Below are positions 8,592 through 16,434 of a stretch of 57,335 bases of DNA, piece after piece. Location: the IMG/VR virus record IMGVR_UViG_3300037852_000033, positions 1 to 57,335 of that record. One strand, 5' to 3'. Below the pieces are notes generated by a model. The model searched no databases, had not been told where the DNA came from, and worked only from the letters and a program-made list of their open reading frames with translations. Every line of letters begins with the position of its first letter. Position 1 is the stretch's first letter. Made by a program: the position numbers and the translations under genes. This DNA comes from a virus.

Positions 8592-9175
8592 TGAGAGTCC
8601 TGATTGCCTGCGAATTCAGCGGCGTAGTGCGAGATGCCTTCTTGGCCAGAGGGCACGATGCTTGGTCGTGTGATATAATTCAATCGACTTCTCCAATTAC
8701 TGGGCGGCACATTCTTGATAATATCCTAAATGGAATCCTGTGTGGAACAAACGCAGGAGGCCCATGGGACATGATGCTCGCCTTCCCTCCCTGCACACAC
8801 CTTTGTGTCAGCGGGGCGCGTTGGTTTAAGAGAAAGAAGGATGAACAACTGGAGGCTATTAAGTTCTTCATGGCGCTCGTTAATGCCCCAATCCCACGCA
8901 TTGCCATCGAGAACCCAGTTGGAATTATGTCCACGCGATACCGCAAGCCAGATCAGATCATCCAACCATGGATGTTCGGCCACGGAGAAACCAAAGCGAC
9001 CTGCCTTTGGCTCAATAACCTTCCACTACTCACACCAACCAAGATCGTGTCTGGACGTGAAGCACGCATCCATAAAATGCCTCCATCAGCCGATCGAGGA
9101 CAGCTCCGTAGCATCACACTCACTGGTATTGCGGAGGCGATGGCCCATCAATGGGGAGAATCTCCTCCAATTTAG
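8591..9175 (+). CDS. DNA cytosine-5 methyltransferase-like protein
   Basis: A 194-aa protein. It opens with the MRVLIACEFSGVVRDAF S-adenosylmethionine-binding loop. It has the FPPCTHL loop at about residues 64-70 with the catalytic Cys and an ENPVG motif at about 107-111. The order matches cytosine-5 methyltransferases, but the protein is much shorter than full enzymes and lacks a clear target-recognition domain. Such short forms are common in phages. It may protect phage DNA from restriction. The 3' end overlaps the convergent gene at 9120 by 56 nt. Confidence 0.75.
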   Translation: MRVLIACEFSGVVRDAFLARGHDAWSCDIIQSTSPITGRHILDNILNGILCGTNAGGPWDMMLAFPPCTHLCVSGARWFKRKKDEQLEAIKFFMALVNAPIPRIAIENPVGIMSTRYRKPDQIIQPWMFGHGETKATCLWLNNLPLLTPTKIVSGREARIHKMPPSADRGQLRSITLTGIAEAMAHQWGESPPI

Positions 9176-9440
9176 CGCCGAGTTTGCGGGGATCAGTCCT
9201 CCAAGCGCGTCCATTGTAACTAATGTGCGCGACTGTCTTTCCGCTATTGAGATCAACAACTGTTACGCGCGGAGACTCACTAGCTCCAAGGCATCGCTCG
9301 TCTCGATAGCGCTCCCACGCTAGCTGAGCCTCCTGAATCGAGGCAACAGCAACAACCTTCCTACCCCTTCCAACCCGTAGGCCAAATGGATATTTGATGA
9401 TAGCTTGCTCGATTAAATCAGATGATGGTTTGATTTTCAT
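9120..9440 (-). CDS. small unknown protein, last gene of the first - strand block
   Basis: Product of 106 aa, start set by a strong AAGAAAGGAG nine bases upstream. The N-terminal half looks alpha/beta with a basic GRGRKVVAVASIQEAQLAW segment. Tail-to-tail overlap with the methyltransferase implies antisense transcription at the 3' ends. Confidence 0.6.
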   Translation of the reverse strand: MKIKPSSDLIEQAIIKYPFGLRVGRGRKVVAVASIQEAQLAWERYRDERCLGASESPRVTVVDLNSGKTVAHISYNGRAWRTDPRKLGAKLEEILPIDGPSPPQYQ

Positions 9441-9500
9441 AGTTTGACTCCTTTCTTAATAGGCCCGCAAACGCACGACGTTGACCGCCAAGGCCACCCT

Positions 9501-9557
9501 AACGCCCAAAAGGTATCAGGGTAGCGGACTAGGGGTCCCAAGCGATCTACGGGCGTT
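9501..9557 (+). other. stem-enclosed repeat element A
   Basis: AACGCCC at 9501 pairs with GGGCGTT ending at 9557. Inside lies a 19-nt core at 9520-9538 (GGTAGCGGACTAGGGGTCC) whose ends fold as GGACU-AGG-GGUCC on the + strand. A near-identical core occurs 22 kb away at 31963-31981, also inside a larger 7-bp stem. The element lies between two - strand genes, directly after the stop of the one at 9558. The role is unknown. Confidence 0.45.
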
Positions 9558-9815
9558 TTAATGGCCAGCCTCCTCCACAGTATACTGGATCGTCATCCAG
9601 TTGGTTCCATTGTTCGCATCGAACCTCCTGAATAGAAGCTCGGCCACATCCTCCCATTTATCATCCTTCCAATCGACCGCATCACCCTCATCGAGATCGC
9701 CATCAGGATGGGCGAAATCATCGGGACACCATGTTTCGATGTAGACCATGGGATATTTATCCCGCATGACCTGAAGATCGGCATAGAACTGCTCTCTAAT
9801 TGAGTTGTTTGGCAT
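9558..9815 (-). CDS. small acidic unknown protein
   Basis: Product of 85 aa rich in Asp, Glu and Trp (HPDGDLDEGDAVDWKDDKWED). Strong acidity suggests a DNA mimic or protein-binding role, as an inference only. GAAAGGAG precedes the ATG. Confidence 0.6.
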   Translation of the reverse strand: MPNNSIREQFYADLQVMRDKYPMVYIETWCPDDFAHPDGDLDEGDAVDWKDDKWEDVAELLFRRFDANNGTNWMTIQYTVEEAGH

Positions 9816-9830
9816 AATTGCTCCTTTCTT

Positions 9831-10118
9831 TTATGATTCAAACTCCTTGGCCAGGTCCAGTGACTCCTGACGGTGTTTGAGGAAGGTCTGCTCCCAGTAA
9901 ACCCCCTTGTTGTAACTATCCCTGGCCATCCACAGGAAGATCAGGGACCACACAACGAAGAACAAACTGAACGGCCAGGGCGTAAACGCCGCCACAGTGG
10001 ACTCCAATATACTGCAACAGAGGCATGCTATGGTCAGACCACGGAAGGCGCGCCTAGAAGACGCCGCCTCTTGGGTGGACTTCTCCGCCAATTCACGGAA
10101 GGTAGATGGCGTGCTCAT
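9831..10118 (-). CDS. two-helix membrane protein
   Basis: A 95-aa protein with two hydrophobic spans (about residues 28-48 and 50-66), then a charged helix. The longer frame starting at 10337 is rejected because the preceding membrane gene overlaps this start by ATGA. With its neighbour it forms a membrane pair. A holin-like or envelope role is possible but unproven. Confidence 0.55.
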   Translation of the reverse strand: MSTPSTFRELAEKSTQEAASSRRAFRGLTIACLCCSILESTVAAFTPWPFSLFFVVWSLIFLWMARDSYNKGVYWEQTFLKHRQESLDLAKEFES

Positions 10119-10276
10119 GGCGTGCTCACGATCTTCATATAGACCAAACTCAGCGCCATCCCAATAATAGACGCCACAAAGATGGCGACCCACACTGGCT
10201 GCCTTAATTTTGCGGTTGCGAACCCAGCAAGACCACCGAGTAGCAAGCAGGACAGAGAATAGAGAAAGTAGTTCAT
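10115..10276 (-). CDS. small membrane protein
   Basis: 53-aa frame: a signal-like N-terminal helix (residues 2-22), a short basic loop and a second hydrophobic span (27-46). It begins after AGGAGGAAGTC and ends in ATGA overlap with the next membrane gene. Overlap and RBS are the evidence. Confidence 0.55.
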   Translation of the reverse strand: MNYFLYSLSCLLLGGLAGFATAKLRQPVWVAIFVASIIGMALSLVYMKIVSTP

Positions 10277-10494
10277 GACTTCCTCCTCCTGCTGCGGCGC
10301 TTCTTACTCTTCCTTCTCTCTGGCCTGGCCGCATCAATCAAGGGATGGGCCTCCTCATAGAATTCCAGGGCGTAGACCAGGCGATCCAGCTTTGGAAATA
10401 GTAATCCAATAGCTCGCTGGTCCGCTTCATTCTCAAACTCCAGCCGAAGCTGGTTGAGGTGCTGCACTACCACATTAACGGGGACGTTTTTCAT
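10273..10494 (-). CDS. small protein with very basic tail
   Basis: 73 aa: a helical acidic region, then a C-terminal run of Arg, Lys and Ser. The tail may bind nucleic acid. GAAAGGA lies upstream of the start. Confidence 0.55.
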   Translation of the reverse strand: MKNVPVNVVVQHLNQLRLEFENEADQRAIGLLFPKLDRLVYALEFYEEAHPLIDAARPERRKSKKRRSRRRKS

Positions 10495-10816
10495 AATTTA
10501 TCCTTTCTTGGTTACTGTCTAGTGCCTCATCTGCGGCATCCTGGGCCATCTTGGCTAATAGCTGCACGGATGCAGCTCCGTGTTTTTCGAGCACCTCCTT
10601 AACCATAGTATCATCATGGATGTAATGGAACATCATACAGTGCTTGACCGCCTGGAGGAGGGTGCAGGCGCGCAGAGCGGTATCTAGTTTAGCTGCCTGC
10701 ATTCCAGCAAAACACGAGAAGTCTCCAAGCCGTAGGATAGGAACACCGAACATGCGAGACATCTCCTCGCAAAATTCCTTAATTTCGTCCTTCTGTTGTT
10801 CCTGTTGATCTCTCAT
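10475..10816 (-). CDS. small helical unknown protein
   Basis: Product of 113 aa, started at the ATG after GGGAGGAAAAGAGTG. Mostly helical. Five Cys residues do not form a clear zinc pattern. It overlaps the next gene by 20 nt. Confidence 0.55.
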   Translation of the reverse strand: MRDQQEQQKDEIKEFCEEMSRMFGVPILRLGDFSCFAGMQAAKLDTALRACTLLQAVKHCMMFHYIHDDTMVKEVLEKHGAASVQLLAKMAQDAADEALDSNQERINYEKRPR

Positions 10817-11184
10817 CACTCTTTTCCTCCCGATTTAATGAAGAGGTCGATGCGCTTCACCGCCACTTTGGCGCGTTTCAATGGACTGCCTGCGGTTAAA
10901 TACGCATACTTGAGTCTCTCCGGCCAATTAGATATAAAGAACAAACGAGGTCCCATAAATCCTTCTATGTCCAAGTATATAGTCGCTCTGCCTTCAACAT
11001 TCATTAATCTCTCCCCCCTTTTAAGGCGGGTCCACCTATTGCTTAGGGCCACGGCAAAACCACCAATGCAGGCAGTGGTCCCACATGGAGATATTGAATT
11101 TCTCTCAAACCAGGATTGCATATCGAACCTCCTGGGTTCCTTGAGGATTTCCTTCTGCACCTTGCGTAGTAGTTTGATATTCAT
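10816..11184 (-). CDS. small unknown protein
   Basis: Product of 122 aa with a basic helical start (MNIKLLRKVQKEILKEPRRF) and SPCGTTACIGGFAVAL, a pattern often seen in phage proteins of unknown role. The start is set by GAAAGGAA, and the upstream ATG at 11202 lies before that RBS. The stop overlaps the next start. Confidence 0.6.
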   Translation of the reverse strand: MNIKLLRKVQKEILKEPRRFDMQSWFERNSISPCGTTACIGGFAVALSNRWTRLKRGERLMNVEGRATIYLDIEGFMGPRLFFISNWPERLKYAYLTAGSPLKRAKVAVKRIDLFIKSGGKE

Positions 11185-11198
11185 GGTTTTTGTTCCTT

Positions 11199-11813
11199 TC
11201 ATTTGGTTGTTTGCACCGCCTTGAGAGCTGCTTGCAGGGACGGCATAAAGCGATCCTGCTGGCTATTTGGTATAGTATCCCATCGTCCAACGCTTGGTGA
11301 TTTATCCTGACTGCGGATAATCGGGGCCATAATGATCGATCCAGCCTCCGCGTCCACACTCCAGATCGTAATCAACTCCACGCTGTCTGGTTCCTCTCCT
11401 AGGTTTTTGGCGATCCGTTCTCGCCTAATACGATCGATAAACTCACTGGTCTGGTCTTCGTCCATTCCTTTAACATCCTCCCGCTCGGCTTCGGTAAGTT
11501 TGTTGTAGAAATTATTCATCCACACTGGGGACATTAAGGCCACGGCCTGGATGCGATGCTCTTTTATGAATTCACTCATCTTCTCAGCCAGCGCGTCCTT
11601 GCCACCCGAGCTGCTCATACAGCTCGGGTCTATGACTACGACATCAAAATCACCATCGATGTCGATCATGATGGCTCCGGGATTGAGATTGTGATCCGGG
11701 TCGTTCATCTCATCCCGGCTATTACCAGCAGGTAGCTCATTCAGCCCACGCACTACGATCTCCATTATGGCTTGAGTGGCTTGATCTTTCTTTGATAGGT
11801 TGTCGGTTTTCAT
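11199..11813 (-). CDS. unknown protein of the first - strand block
   Basis: A 204-aa protein, the largest in this block. Central residues (IMIDIDGDFDVVVIDPS) look like beta strands bearing Asp residues, followed by a helical region. No catalytic motif is certain. The start follows GAAAGGACC, so the upstream ATG at 11828 is not used. Confidence 0.6.
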   Translation of the reverse strand: MKTDNLSKKDQATQAIMEIVVRGLNELPAGNSRDEMNDPDHNLNPGAIMIDIDGDFDVVVIDPSCMSSSGGKDALAEKMSEFIKEHRIQAVALMSPVWMNNFYNKLTEAEREDVKGMDEDQTSEFIDRIRRERIAKNLGEEPDSVELITIWSVDAEAGSIIMAPIIRSQDKSPSVGRWDTIPNSQQDRFMPSLQAALKAVQTTK

Positions 11814-11824
11814 TGTTGGTCCTT

Positions 11825-12124
11825 TCATTTGTTGGTTAAGTCTAAATACTCATCTTCCCATTGCTCTGGCTCCGGTTCATCCCTCCACATGGTCAGCGCA
11901 TAGGCATCGCTACCATCAGGGATGGCCGCATTACACAGATCGCAGCACAGGACATCCACATCGATATTAGTAACTTTGCTCTCTGTCCTGACCGTGATGT
12001 GCAGGTCCTTTGGTTTGTGGGCCACACCGAGAACCTTGCGGAATTTCCATCCCTCGACCACATCCTCTGCGGAAACCAGCGTAGGTCTGAGGCCACACTT
12101 GGGGCACAGTAGTTGTCGTATCAT
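11825..12124 (-). CDS. zinc-ribbon-like unknown protein
   Basis: Product of 99 aa. CPKC at residues 7-10 and CCDLC near 60-64 form a plausible four-Cys zinc ribbon, with an acidic tail. GAAAGGAG precedes the ATG. Confidence 0.6.
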   Translation of the reverse strand: MIRQLLCPKCGLRPTLVSAEDVVEGWKFRKVLGVAHKPKDLHITVRTESKVTNIDVDVLCCDLCNAAIPDGSDAYALTMWRDEPEPEQWEDEYLDLTNK

Positions 12125-12402
12125 ATTGCGACTCCTTTCGTTGATGGAAGCGCCTGAATCTCTTCCAGTAGACCCTGTATTTCCTCTTCGGATAAATCAC
12201 CAATCACGTCATCAGTAATTGATGTGTCGTAGTTCAAACTCCAGGAGTCGGCGTCTCCGACGATAACCGCCAGCTCCCAAAGTCCGCAATTACCGCCATA
12301 CGAGAAGGAGTGTCGGACAACGGATGCTCCATATCCGTTGGGGAAAAAATACAATCGCTGCTCTCCGCCATGGATGTTGTTCGTTCTAGTTGGTTCGATC
12401 AT
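12121..12402 (-). CDS. small unknown protein
   Basis: Product of 93 aa, beta-rich with an acidic helical end (LSEEEIQGLLEEIQAL). GAAAGGAA lies seven bases before the ATG, and the stop overlaps the next start. Confidence 0.6.
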   Translation of the reverse strand: MIEPTRTNNIHGGEQRLYFFPNGYGASVVRHSFSYGGNCGLWELAVIVGDADSWSLNYDTSITDDVIGDLSEEEIQGLLEEIQALPSTKGVAI

Positions 12403-12420
12403 TTGATTTCCTTTCGTTGT

Positions 12421-12954
12421 TTACTGTGGGTTATTGGCTTCGGCTTTAGCTTTATACAATTCTCGTCGCTTCTTATTACGGTTGGCCCGCGTCCGCTCAT
12501 AACAGATTCTACACTTCCTCTGCACGCCGCGCTGCGAGCGCGAGCATTTCCAAATAATGGCGTTCTTACCTGCTATTAGATGCCCCATCATGCAGCGCCC
12601 CATCATCGGGTGGATGCGCCGTCCTTTCGCCCAGCAGTCGGCCACATTGTCGCCACGAGTCCCAAGGAACAAATGTGCAGGGTTACAACATGGCGGATTA
12701 TCACACTTATGCAGCACACAAATCCGACCAGGATTAAGCCCAAGATTCACTGCCATGGCCAATCGATGGGCCAGCCATTTATCCCTTTTGGAGGCATAGA
12801 ATATGCCATAACCATCCTTATTTCTTCCACCATTCCACTCCCAGCATTCATTCGTATGTCCAGGCTCGATATTGGCGAAGAATCTACGCAAGACAGGATC
12901 ATCAACCTTCCATGGCAGCGGCGTTGCTTGTTCAAGTAGTTCTTTCAGTGTCAT
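12421..12954 (-). CDS. HNH nuclease with phage N-terminal extension
   Basis: A 177-aa protein and the first gene of its block. The first 20 residues (TLKELLEQATPLPWKVDD) are a phrase often seen at the start of unrelated phage proteins. Then comes an HNH_3-type nuclease: CWEWNGGRNKDGYG, an HRLAM helix, CVLHKCDNPPCCNPAHLFLGT with the His and Cys/His metal ligands, and a basic Cys-containing tail. The composite suggests that a homing-type nuclease was fused onto, or captured, an existing start. It sits next to the - strand promoter. Confidence 0.8.
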   Translation of the reverse strand: MTLKELLEQATPLPWKVDDPVLRRFFANIEPGHTNECWEWNGGRNKDGYGIFYASKRDKWLAHRLAMAVNLGLNPGRICVLHKCDNPPCCNPAHLFLGTRGDNVADCWAKGRRIHPMMGRCMMGHLIAGKNAIIWKCSRSQRGVQRKCRICYERTRANRNKKRRELYKAKAEANNPQ

Positions 12955-12975
12955 ATGGTCCTTTCGTTTGTTGCG

Positions 12976-13004
12976 GTTAAAAAATTCTCTTGCATCCCGG
13001 TCAA
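12976..13004 (-). promoter_or_regulatory. sigma70-like promoter for the 12954-9120 block
   Basis: Read on the - strand: TTGACC (13004-12999), a 17-base spacer, then TTTAAC (12981-12976). These match the -35 and -10 consensus at 5/6 and 4/6 positions. Transcription would begin near 12969 and give a 5' leader of about 15 nt containing only the GAAAGGA ribosome site. Confidence 0.55.
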
Positions 13005-13134
13005 GTCTGGGCAGATTTCACTTGCCGCGTCGAAAACGGCAGTCCCAGAACCGTGAAACATTCAACTTCCATCTTCAGCTCTGTCGTCTCGTGGGTCCAC
13101 GGTGCCCGCTTTTCGACCGGGGCGGCAGAGCTGA
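12998..13134 (+). promoter_or_regulatory. structured 5' leader of the replication operon
   Basis: Two nested folds occur before the first gene. CGGT/ACCG plus TCTGGG/CCCAGA enclose TGCCG/CGGCA (12998-13053). Then TCAGCTCTGTCG pairs with CGGCAGAGCTGA over 13075-13134. The one non-Watson-Crick pair in the second stem is U-G on the + strand and C-A on the other, so the + strand is the RNA. It may be an attenuator, a regulator-binding leader or a small RNA. It ends just before the ribosome site of the gene at 13150. Confidence 0.5.
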
Positions 13135-13149
13135 GGGTAGAAGGAAAGA

Positions 13150-13347
13150 ATGAGCCTGAATGAAGTAACGGTCCTTAAGGAGGCGCTAGATAAGGGTCAA
13201 ACAGTAGTTTTTGCGCCACAGTCGAACTACCCAGAGTTGGTATCCAGAATCAAGGACGACATCATATTCATGTCTAGTGGATGGGCGCTTACGCTATCCA
13301 AGAGTGAGCTGTCTGACTTCGCCATCCTCACGAGGTTGCGGGTATGA
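13150..13347 (+). CDS. small unknown protein at head of replication operon
   Basis: Product of 65 aa. It is one of few + strand genes here with a Shine-Dalgarno-like leader (GAAGGAAAGA). It overlaps the initiator gene by 4 nt. No family recognised. Confidence 0.55.
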   Translation: MSLNEVTVLKEALDKGQTVVFAPQSNYPELVSRIKDDIIFMSSGWALTLSKSELSDFAILTRLRV

Positions 13348-14213
13348 GCGACAAACCAGAACGCGATTTTAAGGGGATATGGATACCAAAAGAGTTGTGG
13401 TTCGATCAATCTCTGACGCCCCTACAGAAAATGCTGATTGCTGAAATTGACAGCCTCAGCAAGGGTCCAAGTGGATGCACTGCCGATAACGCCTATCTAG
13501 CCAAATTCTTTGGAGTGTCAGAAGGAACCATGGCCAACATGATCACTGATCTCCGTAAATTAAAGCGCGTAGAAACACTCAGTTTTGATGGCAGAAACAG
13601 GGTTCTTCGGGTAATCCCAAATGAAAGCAGCCTTCATGGAAAACATGAACCCTGCTTTCATGAAAAAGGAGAAGACAGCCTTCATGGAAACCATGAGTCC
13701 CTATTAAGGTCTGATAACAAAGAAGATAACAAAGGGGAGGTAGTAGTGAAAAAGAAAGGTAAGAAGGTTGATATGGAACCGCTCCTCCTTGAATCAGAAA
13801 CAGGAATCAAACCATTCCCATTTATGGACCTCCCTGAATTCAAGACCGCTTGGGCTGCATTTAAAAAATCTCGCAAGAAGAAACTCGACCAATATACCGA
13901 GGCCACTATTCTCAAGCGAATTGCTGAGAGGCCGCAGTTTGCCATGACTGTGGTGAGAACCATGCTTGAATTCAGTTGGGAGAGCTTCGAGTGGGAGTGG
14001 GATAAACTCGCGTCCAGGATCGCCAAATCACCTGCACACACGCAGCCCAAGAAAGACCCCAGCGCCGGATGGGAGCGCTACCCAGAATTCATCGCCACTC
14101 ACCCAGCCGAGAAAGCCCGCAAGGATTACCCGCACTGGAAAAACGCCGCATCCAACCCAATCATCAAGAGCCAGTTTGAGCGCTGGTTAAAAACCGGAAG
14201 CTACGACCTATGA
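13344..14213 (+). CDS. replication initiator with winged-helix N-terminus
   Basis: A 289-aa protein. Residues 8-75 match the helix-turn-helix domain of phage replisome organisers: FKGIWIPKELWFDQSLTPLQ, an SKGPSGCTADNAYLAKFFGVS recognition region and a following wing. Residues 96-120 are three eight-residue repeats encoded by the iterons. The C-terminal half (LPEFKTAWAAFKKSRKKKL and following) would contact the helicase. The DnaB-like gene overlaps its end by 4 nt. This is the layout of lambda O/P-type systems, with the origin inside the initiator gene. Confidence 0.75.
   Translation: MSDKPERDFKGIWIPKELWFDQSLTPLQKMLIAEIDSLSKGPSGCTADNAYLAKFFGVSEGTMANMITDLRKLKRVETLSFDGRNRVLRVIPNESSLHGKHEPCFHEKGEDSLHGNHESLLRSDNKEDNKGEVVVKKKGKKVDMEPLLLESETGIKPFPFMDLPEFKTAWAAFKKSRKKKLDQYTEATILKRIAERPQFAMTVVRTMLEFSWESFEWEWDKLASRIAKSPAHTQPKKDPSAGWERYPEFIATHPAEKARKDYPHWKNAASNPIIKSQFERWLKTGSYDL
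13633..13698 (+). repeat. three 24-bp iterons, candidate replication origin
   Basis: TTCATG recurs at 13633, 13657 and 13681, exactly 24 bp apart. The wider unit is CCTTCATGGAAANCATGA, itself partly palindromic, in the first and third copies; the middle copy is shorter and diverged. Period, in-gene position and the A+T-rich stretch just downstream (13700-13760) are those of an initiator binding site. Confidence 0.6.
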
Positions 14214-15676
14214 AACTACCGCCATCACCACGCCGCAAAACCACCACCAAACAGTCCACCAACGGAGGCAAGGCCAACCTCCACAAGCAGGAGCCAAAAC
14301 TACTGCCCGACATCCAGCGCATCCTCCCTCAATCCCCAGAGGCTGAGCAGGGAGCCCTTTGCTCATTCCTCTTCGCCCCGCGAGAGGTTGGAGCGTTGTT
14401 CAAGGAAAAATCCATCACCAAAGAGCACTTCCATCTCACCGCCAACCAGATCATCTTCGAGGCCATGATGGAACTCTGGGACGACAACAAGGATATCGAC
14501 CTCATCATCGTGACCCAGCTCCTGCACGATCGCAAGAAACTCGATCAAGCCGGGGGAGCGGCCTACATCACCCAGATTTCCACCCGCCTTGGGACCGCCC
14601 ATAACGCCCCGGCCTACTTGGAAATCCTCATCGAGAAATATATTCTCCGCGAGGGGATTAAGGTCGCCACCGAGTTTGCCACCCGACTCCATGAGGAGCA
14701 GGATGACTCCATCGGACTCATGGCGGAGTTTGAAACCCGCCTCTTGGGAATCTCCACCAGGCACACCTATTCCGAGGACGACTACGAGCCAACCCGCGCG
14801 ATCATCCTGCGCGCCGTGGAGAAAATTCAAAAGGCCATCGACAACAAAGGGCAGATCACTGGAATCTCCACCGGCTTCTTGGAACTTGACCGGCTCACCG
14901 ATGGTCTGCAACGCAAGGAGGTCTTCGTCATCGCGGCCCTCCCTGCGATCGGGAAGACGGCCATCGCCATGAATATCATGGAGCACATCGCCATCAACTT
15001 AAAAATCCCCGTGGGCATCTTCTCCCTGGAAATGTCCAGGAACCAACTGATTCAGCGGGCCATCATGGGACGGGCGCGCATCAACTGGGCGGCGCTGCGC
15101 ACTGGAGTCATCAACGAGAAAGACTCCAGAGCCATAGCCAAGTCTGCCTCCGACTTTGGCAGCGCACCCATGCACTTCAATGACCATGGTGACTCGACAC
15201 CCGCCTACATCAACGCCGTGACCCGGCGCTGGGTGCGGGAGTTCGGCATCCAGGCGGTGATGATCGACTACCTCCAGATGATTCGTGGGACCAAGCGCTA
15301 CAAGGGCAGCAACCGGGAGTCCGAAGTAGCCGAGATCAGCCGAGACCTCAAATACATCGCCAAGGAAAACAACGTCGCCGTGGTGGTGCTGGCCCAACTC
15401 AATCGTGAGGCTGCTAAACGAGGGGAGAGCGGCGGAGTCCCACGCCTAAGCGACCTACGGGAAAGCGGAGCTATCGAGGCCGATGCCGATGTGGTCGGGC
15501 TCCTCCATCGCGAGGAAGCCTACATCGAGGACGAGGAAAAAAGGAAAGAAGTTGCAGGCAAGGCCGATCTCCACATCGCCAAGCAGCGTAATGGACCCGT
15601 GGGCCATGCGCTTCTGACCTTCATCCGGGAGATCACCCGGTTTGAGAACCGCGCCATCGACGAGGTGTCATCATGA
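14210..15676 (+). CDS. replicative DNA helicase, DnaB family
   Basis: A 488-aa protein. The N-terminal domain starts at PQSPEAEQGALCSFLF (residue about 43), the usual DnaB opening. The RecA-like C-terminal domain has GISTGFLELDRLTDGL, Walker A ALPAIGKT at about 243-250, FSLEMSRNQL, and Walker B VMIDYLQMI near 350. LAQLNREAAKRG, SDLRESGAIEADADVV and the final KQRNGPVG motif follow. The length is normal. It forms a ring that unwinds DNA at the fork and is presumably loaded by the preceding initiator. No separate loader or primase gene was recognised. Confidence 0.93.
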   Translation: MKLPPSPRRKTTTKQSTNGGKANLHKQEPKLLPDIQRILPQSPEAEQGALCSFLFAPREVGALFKEKSITKEHFHLTANQIIFEAMMELWDDNKDIDLIIVTQLLHDRKKLDQAGGAAYITQISTRLGTAHNAPAYLEILIEKYILREGIKVATEFATRLHEEQDDSIGLMAEFETRLLGISTRHTYSEDDYEPTRAIILRAVEKIQKAIDNKGQITGISTGFLELDRLTDGLQRKEVFVIAALPAIGKTAIAMNIMEHIAINLKIPVGIFSLEMSRNQLIQRAIMGRARINWAALRTGVINEKDSRAIAKSASDFGSAPMHFNDHGDSTPAYINAVTRRWVREFGIQAVMIDYLQMIRGTKRYKGSNRESEVAEISRDLKYIAKENNVAVVVLAQLNREAAKRGESGGVPRLSDLRESGAIEADADVVGLLHREEAYIEDEEKRKEVAGKADLHIAKQRNGPVGHALLTFIREITRFENRAIDEVSS

Positions 15677-16434
15677 AATTCTTCCAATACCTATTCCTGC
15701 GCAGCGAGCAAAGGCGATTGACAGAAGCCAATCTTATGAGCCATACTTCTCCAACCAAAGCCAATGCCAATCACCAAAGAGCCATCGAAGACGAAGGAGC
15801 AGACCGTCGTGGCGGCGACCCTGGCGATATTGAAGGGCATAGCCATCAACACCCCGCATCCACAGGTGAGATACCAACCCGACCTCTACGAGGTGGAAGC
15901 GATGGTTCCGGGTCCATCGGATCACGGGCGGGTTGTTGGCAAGCGAGGGGCGGTAATTTGGTCGATCAATTCGATCCTCTGGTGGATTGGTTCGGCCCAA
16001 GTGGCCCACCCTATTCAACTCAATCTTGTCCCACCGAGCGACAACAAGGAACGGGTGAAGATGCCCTACAAACCAATCACGAGCTGGCAGTCGGTCATCC
16101 TCACTCCGATAACGGAGATGTTGGATACGGTCCTGACCGCAACCTTCAAGACCAAGCAAGCCTGGACGGTGGAGAAGCTGAAGGAGCCAGGCCATGCCCG
16201 GATCAACATCCGGTTAGAGGGCTACCTCCAGACGGCCATGCTGGAGCCGAACTACGAGGAAGCGATCAAGGTCCTAATCCACGCAGCGGGGGCCTCGCGC
16301 GGCTACAACCTGGAGGTCAATGTGACATGGGCATAGTAGAGCGCATCCTCAACCCACCCTGCGCGCCGAGAACGCCCGTCCGGGAAGCGGGGCGATTAAA
16401 CGGATCACTCATGGAGGTCGATTACAGCAAATGA
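15673..16434 (+). CDS. open frame enclosing the KH gene; coding status uncertain
   Basis: The ATG overlaps the helicase stop as ATGA, the local sign of a real start. The frame then stays open for 253 codons straight through the KH-domain gene, which is read one base ahead. The first 30 codons and the last 35 look like ordinary coding sequence. The middle is rich in Gly, Gln, Asp and Pro and looks like the shadow of the KH gene. Either a short coupled peptide reads on by chance, or two proteins are encoded in overlap. Confidence 0.35.
   Translation: MKFFQYLFLRSEQRRLTEANLMSHTSPTKANANHQRAIEDEGADRRGGDPGDIEGHSHQHPASTGEIPTRPLRGGSDGSGSIGSRAGCWQARGGNLVDQFDPLVDWFGPSGPPYSTQSCPTERQQGTGEDALQTNHELAVGHPHSDNGDVGYGPDRNLQDQASLDGGEAEGARPCPDQHPVRGLPPDGHAGAELRGSDQGPNPRSGGLARLQPGGQCDMGIVERILNPPCAPRTPVREAGRLNGSLMEVDYSK
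15764..16336 (+). CDS. KH-domain RNA-binding protein
   Basis: A 190-aa protein. GRVVGKRGAVIWSINSIL at about residues 54-71 is a KH signature with the GxxG-type loop (GKRG) flanked by helices. The rest is a beta-rich extension with no second KH loop. KH domains bind single-stranded RNA or DNA. The ATG follows CCAACCAAAGCCA, an A/C-rich leader without Shine-Dalgarno. It lies wholly inside the longer frame at 15673. A KH protein in a phage that may also make a large structured RNA is notable, but a link is only speculation. Confidence 0.7.
   Translation: MPITKEPSKTKEQTVVAATLAILKGIAINTPHPQVRYQPDLYEVEAMVPGPSDHGRVVGKRGAVIWSINSILWWIGSAQVAHPIQLNLVPPSDNKERVKMPYKPITSWQSVILTPITEMLDTVLTATFKTKQAWTVEKLKEPGHARINIRLEGYLQTAMLEPNYEEAIKVLIHAAGASRGYNLEVNVTWA
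16327..16434 (+). CDS. small unknown peptide
   Basis: 35 aa (starting MGIVERILNPPC), in the same frame as the long ORF from 15673. The ATG overlaps the KH stop and the stop overlaps the SWIM gene start, so it may be translated on its own by coupling. No family. Confidence 0.4.
   Translation: MGIVERILNPPCAPRTPVREAGRLNGSLMEVDYSK

Noticed and set aside
14363-14986. 207-residue - strand frame under the helicase gene
   Set aside because: The opposite strand carries a full DnaB-type protein with all motifs.
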